Shown here: piece after piece, positions 47,025 through 56,551 of the stretch
How the letters are laid out: each line of letters opens with the position of its first letter
Numbering within the stretch: the first letter of the stretch is position 1
Origin: CAVRUF01 sp963716005
GTDB taxonomy: Bacteria; Actinomycetota; Thermoleophilia; Gaiellales; Gaiellaceae
Length of the DNA stretch: 64,000 nucleotides
Reading direction: 5' to 3'
NCBI GenBank assembly: GCA_963716005.1
Contig: OY970285.1
Coordinates: 248,001-312,000 of the forward strand
Made by a program: the position numbers and the translations under genes
Notes under the pieces: generated by a model
Database searches by the model: none
What the model was told of the DNA's origin: nothing
What the model saw: only the letters and a program-made list of their open reading frames with translations

Positions 47025-48728
47025 TTAGTTGTGGTTGTCGACGGCGAGCGGTACCAACTCGAACCGGTCCACGTCCACGAGCCCGCGGTCAGTGATCTTC
47101 AGGCTCGGGATCACCGACAGCGCCAGGAACGCGAGCGTGAGGAACGGCGCGGTGCCGTTCCAGCCGAGGGCTCGCGCGGCGTCGTTGCACGCCAGGCTGC
47201 GCTCGATCACCTCGGCGAGCGGGAGGTCGGCGAGCAGGCCTGCGACCTCGAGCGGTAGCTCGGCCACGACCGCGCCGTCCTCGACGACCGCGATGCCGCC
47301 GCCGATTTCCGCGAGGCGGGTGACTGCGAAGGCCATGTCCTCGTCGGTCACTCCCACGACGACGATGTTGTGCGCGTCGTGCGCCACTGAGGAGGCCAGC
47401 GCGCCGCGGCCGAGGCCCGATCCGCGCACGAAGCCGAGCCCGATCCGGCCGGTGCCGAGGTGGCGCTCGACGACGGCGATCTTCACGAGGTCGCGCGACG
47501 TATCCGCGACGGCCGCTCCATCATCGACGGACGGGGCCTCGACGAGGTGCTCGGTGATGATCTGGTCGGTGACGAGGCCGATCACGCGCGCGTCCCCGCC
47601 GTTCCACGGAATCGCGAAATCGGCCGCCGCGACCGGCTGGATCCGCACCGAGTGCTTCACCCACTCGGGCACCTCCGGGTGCGGAACCTCGCCGATCTCC
47701 TTGCCGCGCTTGAGGACGACCGACGGGATCGAACCGCTCGAGGTCGGGGAGGACGAGCAGGTCGGCCTGGTAGCCGGGCGCCACCGCGCCGAGATGCTCC
47801 AGCCCGTGCCACAGCGCCGCGTTGTGGGAGGCGAGGACGATCGCGTCCTCGGGCGCGATCCCGCTGCGACGGCGACGCGCACCATGCCGTTGATGTGGCC
47901 GTTCTCGGCGATGTCCTCGGGATCGCGGTCGTCGGTGCAGAACGCGATGCGGTTCGTGCCGAGCTCCGAGACCAGAGGGAGGAGCGCTTCGAGGTTGCGC
48001 GCCATCGAGGCCTCGCGGATGAGGAGCCACATACCGGCGCGCAGGCGCTCGCGTCCCTCGTCGACCGTGAGCGCCTCGTGGTCCGAGCGGATCCCCGCCG
48101 CCGCGTAGGCGTTCAGCTCCTTGCCGAGCACGCCCGGCGCGTGGCCGTCGACGTGGTTGCTCTCCTGCAGGAAGAGCTTGGCGAGCTCCGACTCGTCGCC
48201 GGCGATGACGCCCGGGAAGTTCATCATCTCGGCCACCCCGAGCACCCGCGTTCGCCGGAGCAGGCTCTCGAGATCCCCGGTCGTGAACGGACGGCGGGGC
48301 GACTCGAAGCGTGAGGCCGGAACGCAGGACGAAGCCATGAAGTAGAAGTCGAAGGGCAGGTCCTCGCATGCGTCGAGGAGCCAGTGCACGCCGTCCGTGC
48401 CGAGCACGTTCGCGAGCTCGTGCGGGTCGGCCACGACCGCCGTGGTTCCGAGGGGCAGGACGAGGCGCGCGAACTCGTCGGGCAGGAGCTTCGTCGACTC
48501 GAGGTGCATGTGCGCGTCGATGAAGCCGGGTGCGACCCAGTGCCCGGAGGCGTCCAGCGTTTCCCGGCCCTCGTAGCTGCCGAGCCCCGCGACGACGCCG
48601 TCCACGATCGCCACGTCGGTCTCGAGCCACTCCTTCGTGAAGACCGAGAGGACGCGCCCCCCTCGCACGACCAGATCGGCGGGCTCGTCGCCGCGGGCGA
48701 CGGCGAGGCGGCGGCGGAGGGCTTCCAT
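47025..48728 (-). CDS. ade: Adenine deaminase (two frame breaks)
   Basis: Metal-dependent amidohydrolase converting adenine to hypoxanthine in purine salvage or catabolism. About 570 residues, family length. ATG at 48728. Visible motifs: DLVVRGGRVLSVFTKEWLET, VAPGFIDAHMHLESTKLLPD (HxH metal site), TTAVVADPHELANVLGTDGV, IRSDHEALTVDEGRERLRAG, FCTDDRDPEDIAENGHINGM and AHDAHNIVVVGVTDEDMAFA. Between ~47740 and ~47865 the frame shifts and returns (ASHNAALWHGLEHLGAVAPG lies in the second frame). Divergent, with only a 27-base gap, from the xanthine-dehydrogenase-type operon that would use its product. Confidence 0.93.
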   Translation of the reverse strand: MEALRRRLAVARGDEPADLVVRGGRVLSVFTKEWLETDVAIVDGVVAGLGSYEGRETLDASGHWVAPGFIDAHMHLESTKLLPDEFARLVLPLGTTAVVADPHELANVLGTDGVHWLLDACEDLPFDFYFMASSCVPASRFESPRRPFTTGDLESLLRRTRVLGVAEMMNFPGVIAGDESELAKLFLQESNHVDGHAPGVLGKELNAYAAAGIRSDHEALTVDEGRERLRAGMWLLIREASMARNLEALLPLVSELGTNRIAFCTDDRDPEDIAENGHINGMVRVAVAAGSRPRTRSSSPPTTRRCGTGWSISARWRPATRPTCSSSPTSSGSIPSVVLKRGKEIGEVPHPEVPEWVKHSVRIQPVAAADFAIPWNGGDARVIGLVTDQIITEHLVEAPSVDDGAAVADTSRDLVKIAVVERHLGTGRIGLGFVRGSGLGRGALASSVAHDAHNIVVVGVTDEDMAFAVTRLAEIGGGIAVVEDGAVVAELPLEVAGLLADLPLAEVIERSLACNDAARALGWNGTAPFLTLAFLALSVIPSLKITDRGLVDVDRFELVPLAVDNHN

Positions 48729-48755
48729 GGGGGGAGCGTAATACGCTTCGGGTCG

Positions 48756-49548
48756 ATGGATGTCCTCACCCCGCGCACCCTCGAGGATGCGCTTCGGCTC
48801 AAGGCCGAACATCCGGGGGCGCTGCCGATCCAGGGCGGCACCGACGTCATGGTCGCCTTGAACTTCGACCGCGCCCGGCCCGAGACGCTCCTGAACCTGA
48901 ACGAGGTCTCCGAGCTGCGCGGTTGGTCGCGCACGAACGGCAGCGTGCGGCTCGGCGCGGGGCTCACGTACACCGAGGCGATGGAGGAGCTCGCTCGCGG
49001 CGCTCATGCCGGCGTTCGCGGAGGCGGCGCGCACGGTCGGTTCGCCGCAGATCCGCAACCGCGGGACGATCGGCGGCAACCTCGGCACGGCCTCTCCGGC
49101 CGGTGACGCGCTCCCGCCGCTGCTCATCGAGGGCGCGGAGGTCGAGGTGGCGAGCGTGCGAGGCTCGCGGCGGATGCCGCTCGGCGACTTCCTCGTGGGC
49201 GTGAAGAAGAACGCGCTGGCCGAGGACGAGCTGATCGTGGCGGCGCACGTCGAGCCGAGCGGCGAGCCGCAGACGTTCATGAAGATCGGGCCGCGCAACG
49301 CGATGGTGATCGCCGTGTGCTCGCTCGCGGTCGTGGTCGATCGCGTGCGCGAGGAGATCCGCGCTTCGTTCGGCTCGGCCTCGCCGGTTCCCGGGTTGGT
49401 GGTCTGCCCGCTCGGCGAGGCGGACGACTTCCCCGAGCGCGTGGCCGCCGCCGCGAGCCCGATCGACGACGTTCGCGGGACCGCGGCCTACCGCCGGCAC
49501 GCGCTTCGGGTTCTGGCCGGTCGTGCGCTCGAAAGGTGCCAGGCATGA
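48756..49548 (+). CDS. Xanthine dehydrogenase-type FAD-binding subunit (one frame break)
   Basis: Medium subunit of a molybdenum hydroxylase (CoxM/XdhB type), carrying electrons from the Fe-S subunit to FAD. ATG 48756: MDVLTPRTLEDALRLKAEHP, then FAD motif GALPIQGGTDVMV. After a break near 49000 the second FAD motif RTVGSPQIRNRGTIGGNLGT / ASPAGDALPPLLI follows, and a C-terminal domain (KIGPRNAMVIAVCSLAVVVD). About 264 residues. Overlaps the next gene by ATGA. Confidence 0.92.
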
Positions 49549-50001
49549 AGATCGAGCTCACGGTCAACGGAGAGCGGCGCGACGCCGACATCTGGGCGGG
49601 CGAGAGCCTCCTCACGACGCTGCGCAACCGGCTCGGCCTGCCCGGCTCGAAGAACGCCTGCGAGCAGGGCGAGTGCGGGTCGTGCTCGGTGCTCCTCGAC
49701 GGCGGGCTCGTGTGCGCGTGCCTCGTGCTCACGGCCCAGGCCGACGGGCACGAGGTGGTCACGGTCGAAGGCCTGGCCGGGGAAGGCGGCATCCATCCCG
49801 TGCAGGACGCGTTCGCCGAGACCGGCGCCGTGCAATGTGGGTTCTGCACGCCCGGGTTCATCGTCGCCGCCGCCGATCTCCTCGAACCGAAACGAGGAGC
49901 CGACGGAGGACGAGATCCGCGAGGCCCTCTCGGGGAACCTCTGCCGCTGCACCGGCTACCAGAAGATCCTCGACGCAGTCCAGCTCGCCGCGGGACGATG
50001 A
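49545..50001 (+). CDS. Xanthine dehydrogenase-type [2Fe-2S] subunit (one frame break)
   Basis: Small subunit with two [2Fe-2S] clusters: plant-ferredoxin type CEQGECGSCSVLLDGGLVCA and the alpha-helical type AVQCGFCTPGFIVAAADLL with LSGNLCRCTGYQKILDAV. All eight cysteines are present. The frame changes near 49890 between LLEP and TEDEIREAL. ATG at 49545 overlaps the FAD-subunit TGA; its own TGA overlaps the ATG of the large subunit. About 151 residues. Confidence 0.93.
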
Positions 50002-52212
50002 GCACTCCCGCCCGCATTCGGCATGGCCGCGCCGAGACCGGCGTCCGCCGCCACGACGCCGATTCCCAAGGTGACGGGCGCGTTCGCCTACTCGAGCGAC
50101 CTCGAGGTCGCGGGGATGCTCTGGGGCCACACTGTCCGTAGCCCGCACGCGCACGCGCGGGTGCTCTCGGTCGACGTCTCCGAAGCGGTTCGCGTGCCCG
50201 GCGTCCACGCGGTGCTCACGCACGAGGACGTCCCCGGGCAGAAGACGTACGGGCTCGAGTTTCAGGACCAGCCGGTTCTGGCCGCGGACCGCGTGCGCTA
50301 CTTCGGCGAGCCCGTCGTGGTCGTCGCGGCGGAGGAGCCCGAGCAAGCGCGCCGTGCGGCCGCTGCGGTCCGGGTCGAGTACGAAGAGCTCGAGCCGATC
50401 ACGGATCCCGAGCGGGCGACCGAGTTCGAGCCGCTCCATCCCGACCGTCCGACGATGGGGCACGGCTACCGCGACGACCCGCGGCCGAACGTCGTGCGCT
50501 CGATCGTCATCCGGCGCGGCGATCCCGACGTCGAGGGCGACGTCGCGGTGACGGGGTCCTACGAGGTCGGCCAGCAGGATCAGGCGTTTCTCGGCCCTGA
50601 GTCCGGCATCGCGATCCCGGACGGGGAGGGCGGCATCGACATCCACGTCGCGACGCAGTGGCTCCACGTCGACCGCGACCAGGTGGCGCCGTGCCTCGAC
50701 CTTCCCCCCGACATGGTGCGGATCCACCTCGCCGGCGTCGGCGGCGCGTTCGGCGGGCGCGAGGACCTGTCCATCCAGATCCACGCGGCGATGCTGGCGC
50801 TACGGACGAACCGGCCCGTGAAGATGGTCTACAACCGGGAGGAGTCGTTCGTCGGGCACATCCACCGACACCCGGCTCGGATTCGCGCCGAGCACCGGGC
50901 CACGAAGGACGGGCGGCTTGTCTCGGTGCGCATGGAGATCCTCGTCGACGGCGGCGCCTATGCGTCGAGCACCACGGCGGTGATCTCGAACGCCTGCGCG
51001 TTCGCGGTCGGGCCCTACGCGGTCGAGAACGTCGCGATCGAGGGCACCGCCGTGTACACGAACAACCCGCCCTGCGGCGCGATGCGCGGCTTCGGCGCGG
51101 TGCAGTCCTGCTTCGCCGCCGAGGCGCAGATGGACAAGCTCGCGGCCGCACTCCAGATCGACCCGGTGGAGTTTCGGCTCCTGAACGCGCTCGAGTCGGG
51201 CGGCGTTCTCCCGACCGGCCAGGTCGTCACCGGCTCGCTGCCCACCAAGAACGTGATTCGCCGCGCCGCCGCTCTGCCCGTCCCGGAACCGGAGGAGCTG
51301 CCGCGCGAAGCGATCCGCCTGCCCGGCGGGTCGGGCAACACGACCCGGGGCGAGGGCGTGCGCAGAGGCGTCGGGTTCGCGGTCGGGTTCAAGAACATCG
51401 GCTACTCGGAGGGGTTCGACGACTACTGCACGGCTCGAGTCCGGCTCTTCGAGGACGGTCACGCCGAGGTGTACTGCGCCGCGGCCGAGGTCGGCCAGGG
51501 CGTCTCCGACGTCGTCCTCCAGGTCGCGCGGACCGAGCTCGGCACGGACGAGATCGTGCTCGCCGCCGGCTCGACGGCGGAGGTGGGGTCGTCCGGCTCG
51601 ACCTCGGCCTCGCGGATGACGTGGATGGCCGCGGGCGCGGTGCAGACCGCCTGTCGCGCTGCGCTGGAGGAGCGCGACCGAACCGGCGGCGGAGAGGTCG
51701 ACGTCGAGCGGGTCTACCGGCATCCGCGCACGACTCCGCTCGACCCGGAGACGGGACAGGTCACCGGCGAGCGCGCCCATGTCGCCTTCGCGGTCGCGGC
51801 GATGCGCGTCGTCGCGGAGGTGGACGTCGACCTCGGCCTCACCCGAGTGGTCTGGATCGGAACCGCGCAGGACGTCGGCAACGCGCTGTCGAGAACGGCT
51901 GTCGAGGGTCAGATCGAAGGCGGCACCGCGCAAGGCCTGGGGCTCGCACTCATGGAGGAGATCCAGACGCGCGACGGCGTGATCACGAACGCGAGCTTTA
52001 CCGACTACCTGATCCCCACGTTTCTCGACATGCCGCCGGTTCATTCCGAGCTGATCGAGGATCCGGAGCCGGACGCGCCCTACGGCGTGAAGGGAGTCGG
52101 CGAGCCGCCGACGGTCGTCTCCACCGCGGCGATCGTCGCCGCGCTGCGCGACGCGACCGGCCGCGAGTTGGCGCGCGTTCCCGTGCGTCCCGACGACATC
52201 GTCGGGCTCTGA
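49998..52212 (+). CDS. Xanthine dehydrogenase-type molybdopterin subunit (one frame break near start)
   Basis: Large catalytic subunit, about 737 residues. ATG at 49998 (STPARIRHGRAETGVRRHDA) needs one base change near 50060 to join IPKVTGAFAYSSDLEVAGML. Mo-cofactor and active-site motifs: GVGGAFGGREDLSIQIHAAM, NPPCGAMRGFGAVQSCFAAE, AAEVGQGVSDVVLQVARTEL and YGVKGVGEPPTVVSTAAIVA, which holds the catalytic Glu. With the other two subunits it forms a CoxLMS-type enzyme. The divergent adenine deaminase makes hypoxanthine, so hypoxanthine/xanthine is the likely substrate; other aldehydes or heterocycles cannot be excluded. Confidence 0.93.
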
Positions 52213-52347
52213 GCACGCCCAGCGAACGAACCCGCCGAATCGGCGCATTTCTGCCCGAGAATCGGCACACACGCGTAGCGCAAGACCGCTACCGTCGAAG
52301 GCGGGTTTGCGGGTGGAGGGATCTCCTCCCCTTCCTGGGTGGGGGTT

Positions 52348-52413
52348 TCACGCGCGCGAGGGAGCGGGCCTGAGCGAGTACAGCTCCCACGCTCCCGGGA
52401 CACCCTTGAGCTC
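52348..52413 (-). pseudogene. Remnant 3' end of a second adenylate-cyclase-type gene
   Basis: Minus-strand reading gives ELKGVPGAWELYSLRPAPSR then A and a TGA at 52350-52348. This is almost identical to the last residues of the complete cyclase gene 800 bases away (ELKGVPGAWTLYSLA). Upstream there is a stop and then the methyltransferase. It is a leftover of a duplicated cyclase gene whose body was lost. Confidence 0.65.
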
Positions 52414-52430
52414 TCGTCACGATTCGCGCG

Positions 52431-53108
52431 CTAGAGCTCGCGCCCGGCGAAGACGACTCGCTCAGCCGGGCGCACGACATAGATCCGCGAGCGCGCCATG
52501 ACGGAGTTCGTCGAGAGCAGTCGCAACGTCTTCGGGATCCGGACGGATGTCCCGAGCCTCCGTTCGATCCGCAAGCCGGCGAGCGCCAACAGGTTCTCCA
52601 TTATCGGAGTCGGGAAGCTGTTCAGGTGTCCTTCGGGATCGGGTCGGCGAAAGAGCTCGCGGTAGATCTCGACCCAGCTGTAAGGGTTCGGCACCGAAAG
52701 GACCGCCCGCCCATCGGGTTTGAGGACACGGCGGATCTCCCCAAGCAATCCGATTGGTGCCGGGAGGTGCTCGAGAAGTTCCAGGCAGACGACGCAGTCG
52801 TACTCGTGGTCATCGATGGGCAGGGACTCCGAAGCGTTGGCCTCGCGCACGTCGAGCCCGAGCTCGACCGCTTTCCGAATGTTGTCCTCGTTCAGTTCAA
52901 GGCCGGTGTAGTCCACCTTCAGACCCAGGCTGCGGGCACACTCACCGAGGCCTCCCCACTTCGCTCCGATGTCGAGCAGACGCTCTCCCGGTGAGAGCTC
53001 AGCCGCGCGCAGCGCCTTTTGGAACCGAAGAGCGGCCTCCGGATCGGTATCGGGCTCCTCGGTGGCGCGGAGGTCGTAGAAAGCCCGCAGTCGTTCCTCG
53101 GGGTCCAA
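52431..53108 (-). CDS. Class I SAM-dependent methyltransferase
   Basis: 225 residues, intact. Motif I LSPGERLLDIGAKWGGLGEC, motif II VDYTGLELNEDNIRKAVELG, post-I EYDCVVCLELLEHLPAPIGL, then EIRRVLKPDGRAVLSVPNPY. This is the UbiE/Methyltransf_11 type. N-terminus MDPEERLRAFYDLRATEEPD. The substrate cannot be told. It lies where the body of a second cyclase gene would have been, so it may have arrived by the same rearrangement. Confidence 0.85.
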   Translation of the reverse strand: MDPEERLRAFYDLRATEEPDTDPEAALRFQKALRAAELSPGERLLDIGAKWGGLGECARSLGLKVDYTGLELNEDNIRKAVELGLDVREANASESLPIDDHEYDCVVCLELLEHLPAPIGLLGEIRRVLKPDGRAVLSVPNPYSWVEIYRELFRRPDPEGHLNSFPTPIMENLLALAGLRIERRLGTSVRIPKTLRLLSTNSVMARSRIYVVRPAERVVFAGREL

Positions 53109-53195
53109 GATTGGACGAGCCTAGCGCGGCGTCACGACGAAGGTTGCGACCCGGACGGCATCGCAGACGGCGGGTCAGGTCATGCAGTAACGCAT

Positions 53196-54561
53196 CTAAG
53201 CCAGCGAGTACAGCGTCCAGGCGCCGGGCACGCCCTTGAGCTCGGTCGTTCCGCGCTCCTCGAAGCTCAGGTCCGACCCGGCGACGAGATCCTTCACGGT
53301 GCTCGACACGAGCACCTCGCCGGCGCCGGCCTGGGCCATGACCCGCGCGCCGATGTGGACGGCGATGCCGCTCACGCGGTCGCCGCTCACCTCCGCCTCA
53401 CCGGTGTGGACGCCGGCACGGATCTCCAGGCCGAGCCGCGCCGCCTCGCGGCCGATCTCCTTTGCGGCCAGGACCGCGCGGCCGGGCCCGTCGAAGACCG
53501 CGAAGACTCCGTCGCCGGTCGAGTCGACGAACCGGCCGCGGAACCCCTCCAACGTCCCGCGCACGGCCAGGTCGTGCGCGGCCAGGAGCTCCTTCCAGCG
53601 CTGGTCGCCGAGCCGGGCGAGATGGCCCGTCGAGTCGACGATGTCCGTGAAGAGCACCGTCAGGAGGACGCGGTCGATCTCCGCCTGCGGGCGGGTTCCC
53701 GTGCCGAACGCGGCGATCTCGGCGACGAGAGCCTCCTGGTCGCCGATCCAGGGGAGGTAGTCGCGGCCCGGGACGGTGACGAGCTTCGCGTCGGGGATGC
53801 GCTCGGCGATCCAGGTGCTCTCCTCGAGCGAGTTCACGTCGACGCCGCCCTTCGGCGCGCGCGTGTCCTCGCGCTGGAGCACGAGCGTCGGGACGCGGAT
53901 CGACGGCAGCAGGTCGCGCACGTCCACACCGGCGGTCGCCTCGGCAAAGCGGCGGAACGCGGCAGGGTTCGCGGCCGCGCGCATGATGCGCTGGTACCAC
54001 GCGACCAGATGCGCGTCCTGGGGCGCGCTCGGCGCGAGGCGGGCGAGCCACTCGCGCGCGAACTCCTCGGTGCCCCAGTTCGCCTCCGAGTACGTGAGCC
54101 ACTCGGCCTGCTCGGCCGGCGTCGAGCCCCACGGGTAGTCGTCGTCCTTCTCGCCGGTCTTCGCGACGGGGTTGTAGAGGATGAGCGACCGCAGCCGATC
54201 CGGGCAGCTCGCGGCGAGCGTGATCCCGTACGGGAGCGCCGTAGCCCTGTGCGAAGACGACCGCCTGCTCGCTCCCGGCCGCGTCGAGGACGGCTCTGCC
54301 CTCGTCCATCCGCTGCTCGAGCGTCGGGAACTCGTCCGCGATGCGGTCGGAGAGCCCGGTGCCGCGCCGGTCGAACAGGATCAGGCGGAAGACCGACGCG
54401 ATCCGGCGGAGGAACCGCACGCCCGACGGCTCCTGCCAGTAGAGGTCGAGATTCGAGACCCAGCCCGGGATGTAGAGCAGGTCGATCGGGCCGTCGCCGA
54501 CGACCTGGTAGGCGATGTTCGCGTCGCCGCTGCGGGCGTAACGGACTTCCGGTGCGTCCAC
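53196..54561 (-). CDS. Alpha/beta-hydrolase fused to class III adenylate/guanylate cyclase (one frame break)
   Basis: About 455 residues. GTG at 54561 gives DAPEVRYARSGDANIAYQVV. Hydrolase part: GDGPIDLLYIPGWVSNLDLY, FDRRGTGLSDR, then after a break near 54235 YNPVAKTGEKDDDYPWGS and RVPTLVLQREDTRAPKGG. From residue ~285 a cyclase homology domain: LLTVLFTDIVDSTGHLARLG (first metal Asp), GRFVDSTGDGVFAVFDGPGR (second Asp), LEIRAGVHTGEAEVSGDRVS and IGARVMAQAGAGEVLVSS. This hydrolase-cyclase fusion is common in Actinomycetota and makes cAMP or cGMP; what the hydrolase half senses is unknown. Confidence 0.9.
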
Positions 54562-54650
54562 GGCGGCAAGTCTTGCGGATCGCGACGCCGATCGCCGACG
54601 CCCGGCTGTGCGACGATCCATCGCAGGCAGACACCGACCTGGGAGGAACC

Positions 54651-54815
54651 ATGTGGTACTACGGACTCGGCGCGGTCATCTACGTCGTCCTCTTGCTGAC
54701 GTGCGGGATCATGACCCTCCGCAACGGGCACGGCTGGATGTTCTTCTTCGGGATCTTCATCCCGATCCTCTGGATCATCGGGGCAATCATGCGGCCGGCG
54801 CCTCAGGGGTACTAG
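54651..54815 (+). CDS. Small membrane protein
   Basis: 54 residues, ATG at 54651 behind a clear GGGAGGAACC. Two hydrophobic segments (YYGLGAVIYVVLLLTCGIMT, WMFFFGIFIPILWIIGAIMR). No conserved domain that I can name; similar short proteins often belong to the PLDc_N/SHOCT-related group, but that is a guess. Good start signal and hydrophobic pattern support it as real. Confidence 0.7.
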   Translation: MWYYGLGAVIYVVLLLTCGIMTLRNGHGWMFFFGIFIPILWIIGAIMRPAPQGY

Positions 54816-54882
54816 CCCGCGAAAAATGTCGATCGAATCGCTCTTCGTTCGTCTATAGGTGGTCCACAACGAAGGAGGAGCG

Positions 54883-55266
54883 ATGAAGTACATGCTGCTG
54901 ATCCACCAGGGCGACGCGCCGCGGCCCGGGCGCGACGGGGAGACGAACGAAGCCGCCGTGGCGGCGTTCGAGGCGCTCTCCCAGGAGCAGCAGGGCGCGA
55001 TCTGGGGCGCGTGGCAGGCGATCAACGAGACGCCCGGCGTCAGCCCGGGGCTCCAGCTCCAGCCGGCCGAGACCGCGACCACCGTGCGCGTGAAGGACGG
55101 CAAGACGCTCACCACCGACGGCCCGTTTGCGGAGACGAAGGAGGCGATCGGCGGCTACCTCGTCTTCGAGGCCGACGATCTCGACGCGGCGATCGAACTC
55201 GCGTCGCGGATCCCGACGGCCGCGATGGGCGGCGCGGTCGAGGTCAGGCCCGTCGTCGAGTGGTAG
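54883..55266 (+). CDS. YCII-related (DGPF) domain protein
   Basis: 127 residues. MKYMLLIHQGDAPRPGRDGE is the usual opening and TTDGPFAETKEAIGGYLVFE contains the DGPF motif. Small ferredoxin-like-fold cytoplasmic protein, often found beside ECF sigma factors, though none is here. GAAGGAGGAG precedes the ATG, and TATAGG near 54854 may be the -10 box of its own promoter. Confidence 0.88.
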   Translation: MKYMLLIHQGDAPRPGRDGETNEAAVAAFEALSQEQQGAIWGAWQAINETPGVSPGLQLQPAETATTVRVKDGKTLTTDGPFAETKEAIGGYLVFEADDLDAAIELASRIPTAAMGGAVEVRPVVEW

Positions 55267-55273
55267 GAACGGC

Positions 55274-56467
55274 CTAGGCCGCGTCGCCGAGGGCGCGATC
55301 CACGGCGTCGGGCGCGAGCACGTGCTCGATCGCCATGGTCGCCGCTCCGGTGACGCCGGCCCGGTCGCCCAGCCGGCAGGGGACGATCCGCAGGTCGCGC
55401 GTCGCGAGCGGGAGCGACCGGCTGAAGATCCCCTCGCGCACGCCCGCGAGAAGCTCGGCGTGCGCCTCGGCGATGTCCCCGCCGATCACGATCACCGCGG
55501 GGTTGAAGAAGTTGACGGTGCCGGCCAGCACTTCGCCGAGGGTGCGGCCGGCGTCGCGAACCATCCGGATCGCACCCGAGTGGCCGGCCTGGACGAGACG
55601 GACGACGTCGCGGCTGCGCGTCGCGTTCTCGCCCTCCTCCGCGAGCCGGCGCGCGAGCGCCTCGCCGCCCGCGATCGCCTCGAGGCAGCCGATGTTCCCG
55701 CAGCGGCAGACGACGTCGGTGCTGTCGGTCGCGCGTACGTGGCCGATGTCGCCGGCCGCTCCCCGCGCGCCGCGGTGGATGTGACCGTCGGCGACGATCC
55801 CGCAGCCGATGCCGGTGCCGACCTTGATGAGGAGGAGGTGCTCGGTCTCGGGCCAGTGCATCCGGTGCTCGCCGAGCGCCATGATGTTCACGTCGTTGTC
55901 GACCAGCACGGGAGCGCTGAAGCGCGGCCCCCACCACTCGGGAATGTCGAACCCGTCCCAGCCGGGCATGATCGGCGGGTTGACCGGCCGGCCGCTCGAG
56001 AACTCGACCGGGCCGGGCACGCCGATCCCGATCCCGTAGACGTCGTCGGGCGAGCGACCCACCTCGGCGAGGAGCTCGTTGAAGACGCCGGCCACCCAGC
56101 CGAGCGCCTCGTCGGGCCCGACGGCGATGTCCAGGTCGGCGGCACGCTCGACGAGCGGCGTGCCGGCGAGATCGCTGAGCGCGATCCGCGCGTGGGTCGC
56201 GCCGAGGTCGGCCACGAGGACGACGCCGGCGTCGCGGTTGACCGCGAGCACGGTCGCCGGGCGGCCGCCGGTCGAGGCGCCGCCGCCCGCCTCGTGGACG
56301 AGGCCGAGGGCGAGCAGCGCGTCGACACGCTGCGCCACGGTAGAGCGCGCGAGGCCGGTCTGCCGGGCGAGATCGGCGCGGGTAACGGCGACGCCTTCCC
56401 GGATCAGTCGGAGCAAGGCGCCCGCGCTGGTCTGGGACGACTGCGCGGGTTGAAGTTTTGCTCCCAT
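55274..56467 (-). CDS. ROK-family transcriptional repressor
   Basis: 397 residues. N-terminal winged helix (LIREGVAVTRADLARQTGLA, RSTVAQRVDALLALGLVHEA) joined to a ROK sugar-kinase-like domain: VLVADLGATHARIALSDLAG, IGIGVPGPVEFSSGRPVNPP, IKVGTGIGCGIVADGHIHRG and the zinc-binding CRCGNIGCLEAIAGG. Such proteins (XylR/NagC type) repress sugar operons until the sugar binds. ATG at 56467. It diverges from the oxidoreductase/ABC operon and is its likely regulator. Shared CTAAGT sequences lie in the intergenic region. Confidence 0.92.
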   Translation of the reverse strand: MGAKLQPAQSSQTSAGALLRLIREGVAVTRADLARQTGLARSTVAQRVDALLALGLVHEAGGGASTGGRPATVLAVNRDAGVVLVADLGATHARIALSDLAGTPLVERAADLDIAVGPDEALGWVAGVFNELLAEVGRSPDDVYGIGIGVPGPVEFSSGRPVNPPIMPGWDGFDIPEWWGPRFSAPVLVDNDVNIMALGEHRMHWPETEHLLLIKVGTGIGCGIVADGHIHRGARGAAGDIGHVRATDSTDVVCRCGNIGCLEAIAGGEALARRLAEEGENATRSRDVVRLVQAGHSGAIRMVRDAGRTLGEVLAGTVNFFNPAVIVIGGDIAEAHAELLAGVREGIFSRSLPLATRDLRIVPCRLGDRAGVTGAATMAIEHVLAPDAVDRALGDAA

Positions 56468-56474
56468 GACCGGC

Positions 56475-56544
56475 CTAAGTAAACCACGCGTAGGACGAAG
56501 TGCCGAGACTTTTGATTGACAGTTGGACTAAGTGGGTTTAGGTT
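56475..56544 (+). promoter_or_regulatory. Sugar-operon promoter with probable ROK operators; leaderless start
   Basis: TTGACA (56516-56521), 17-base spacer, TAGGTT (56539-56544, TANNNT form), then only 7 bases to the ATG at 56552, so the mRNA should start at or next to the start codon. The spacer holds CTAA-gtggg-TTTAG (56528-56541), an imperfect palindrome placed to block polymerase. A second CTAAGTAAACC starts at 56475, eight bases upstream of the ROK gene's ATG. Confidence 0.65.
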
Positions 56545-56551
56545 CCCCGGG

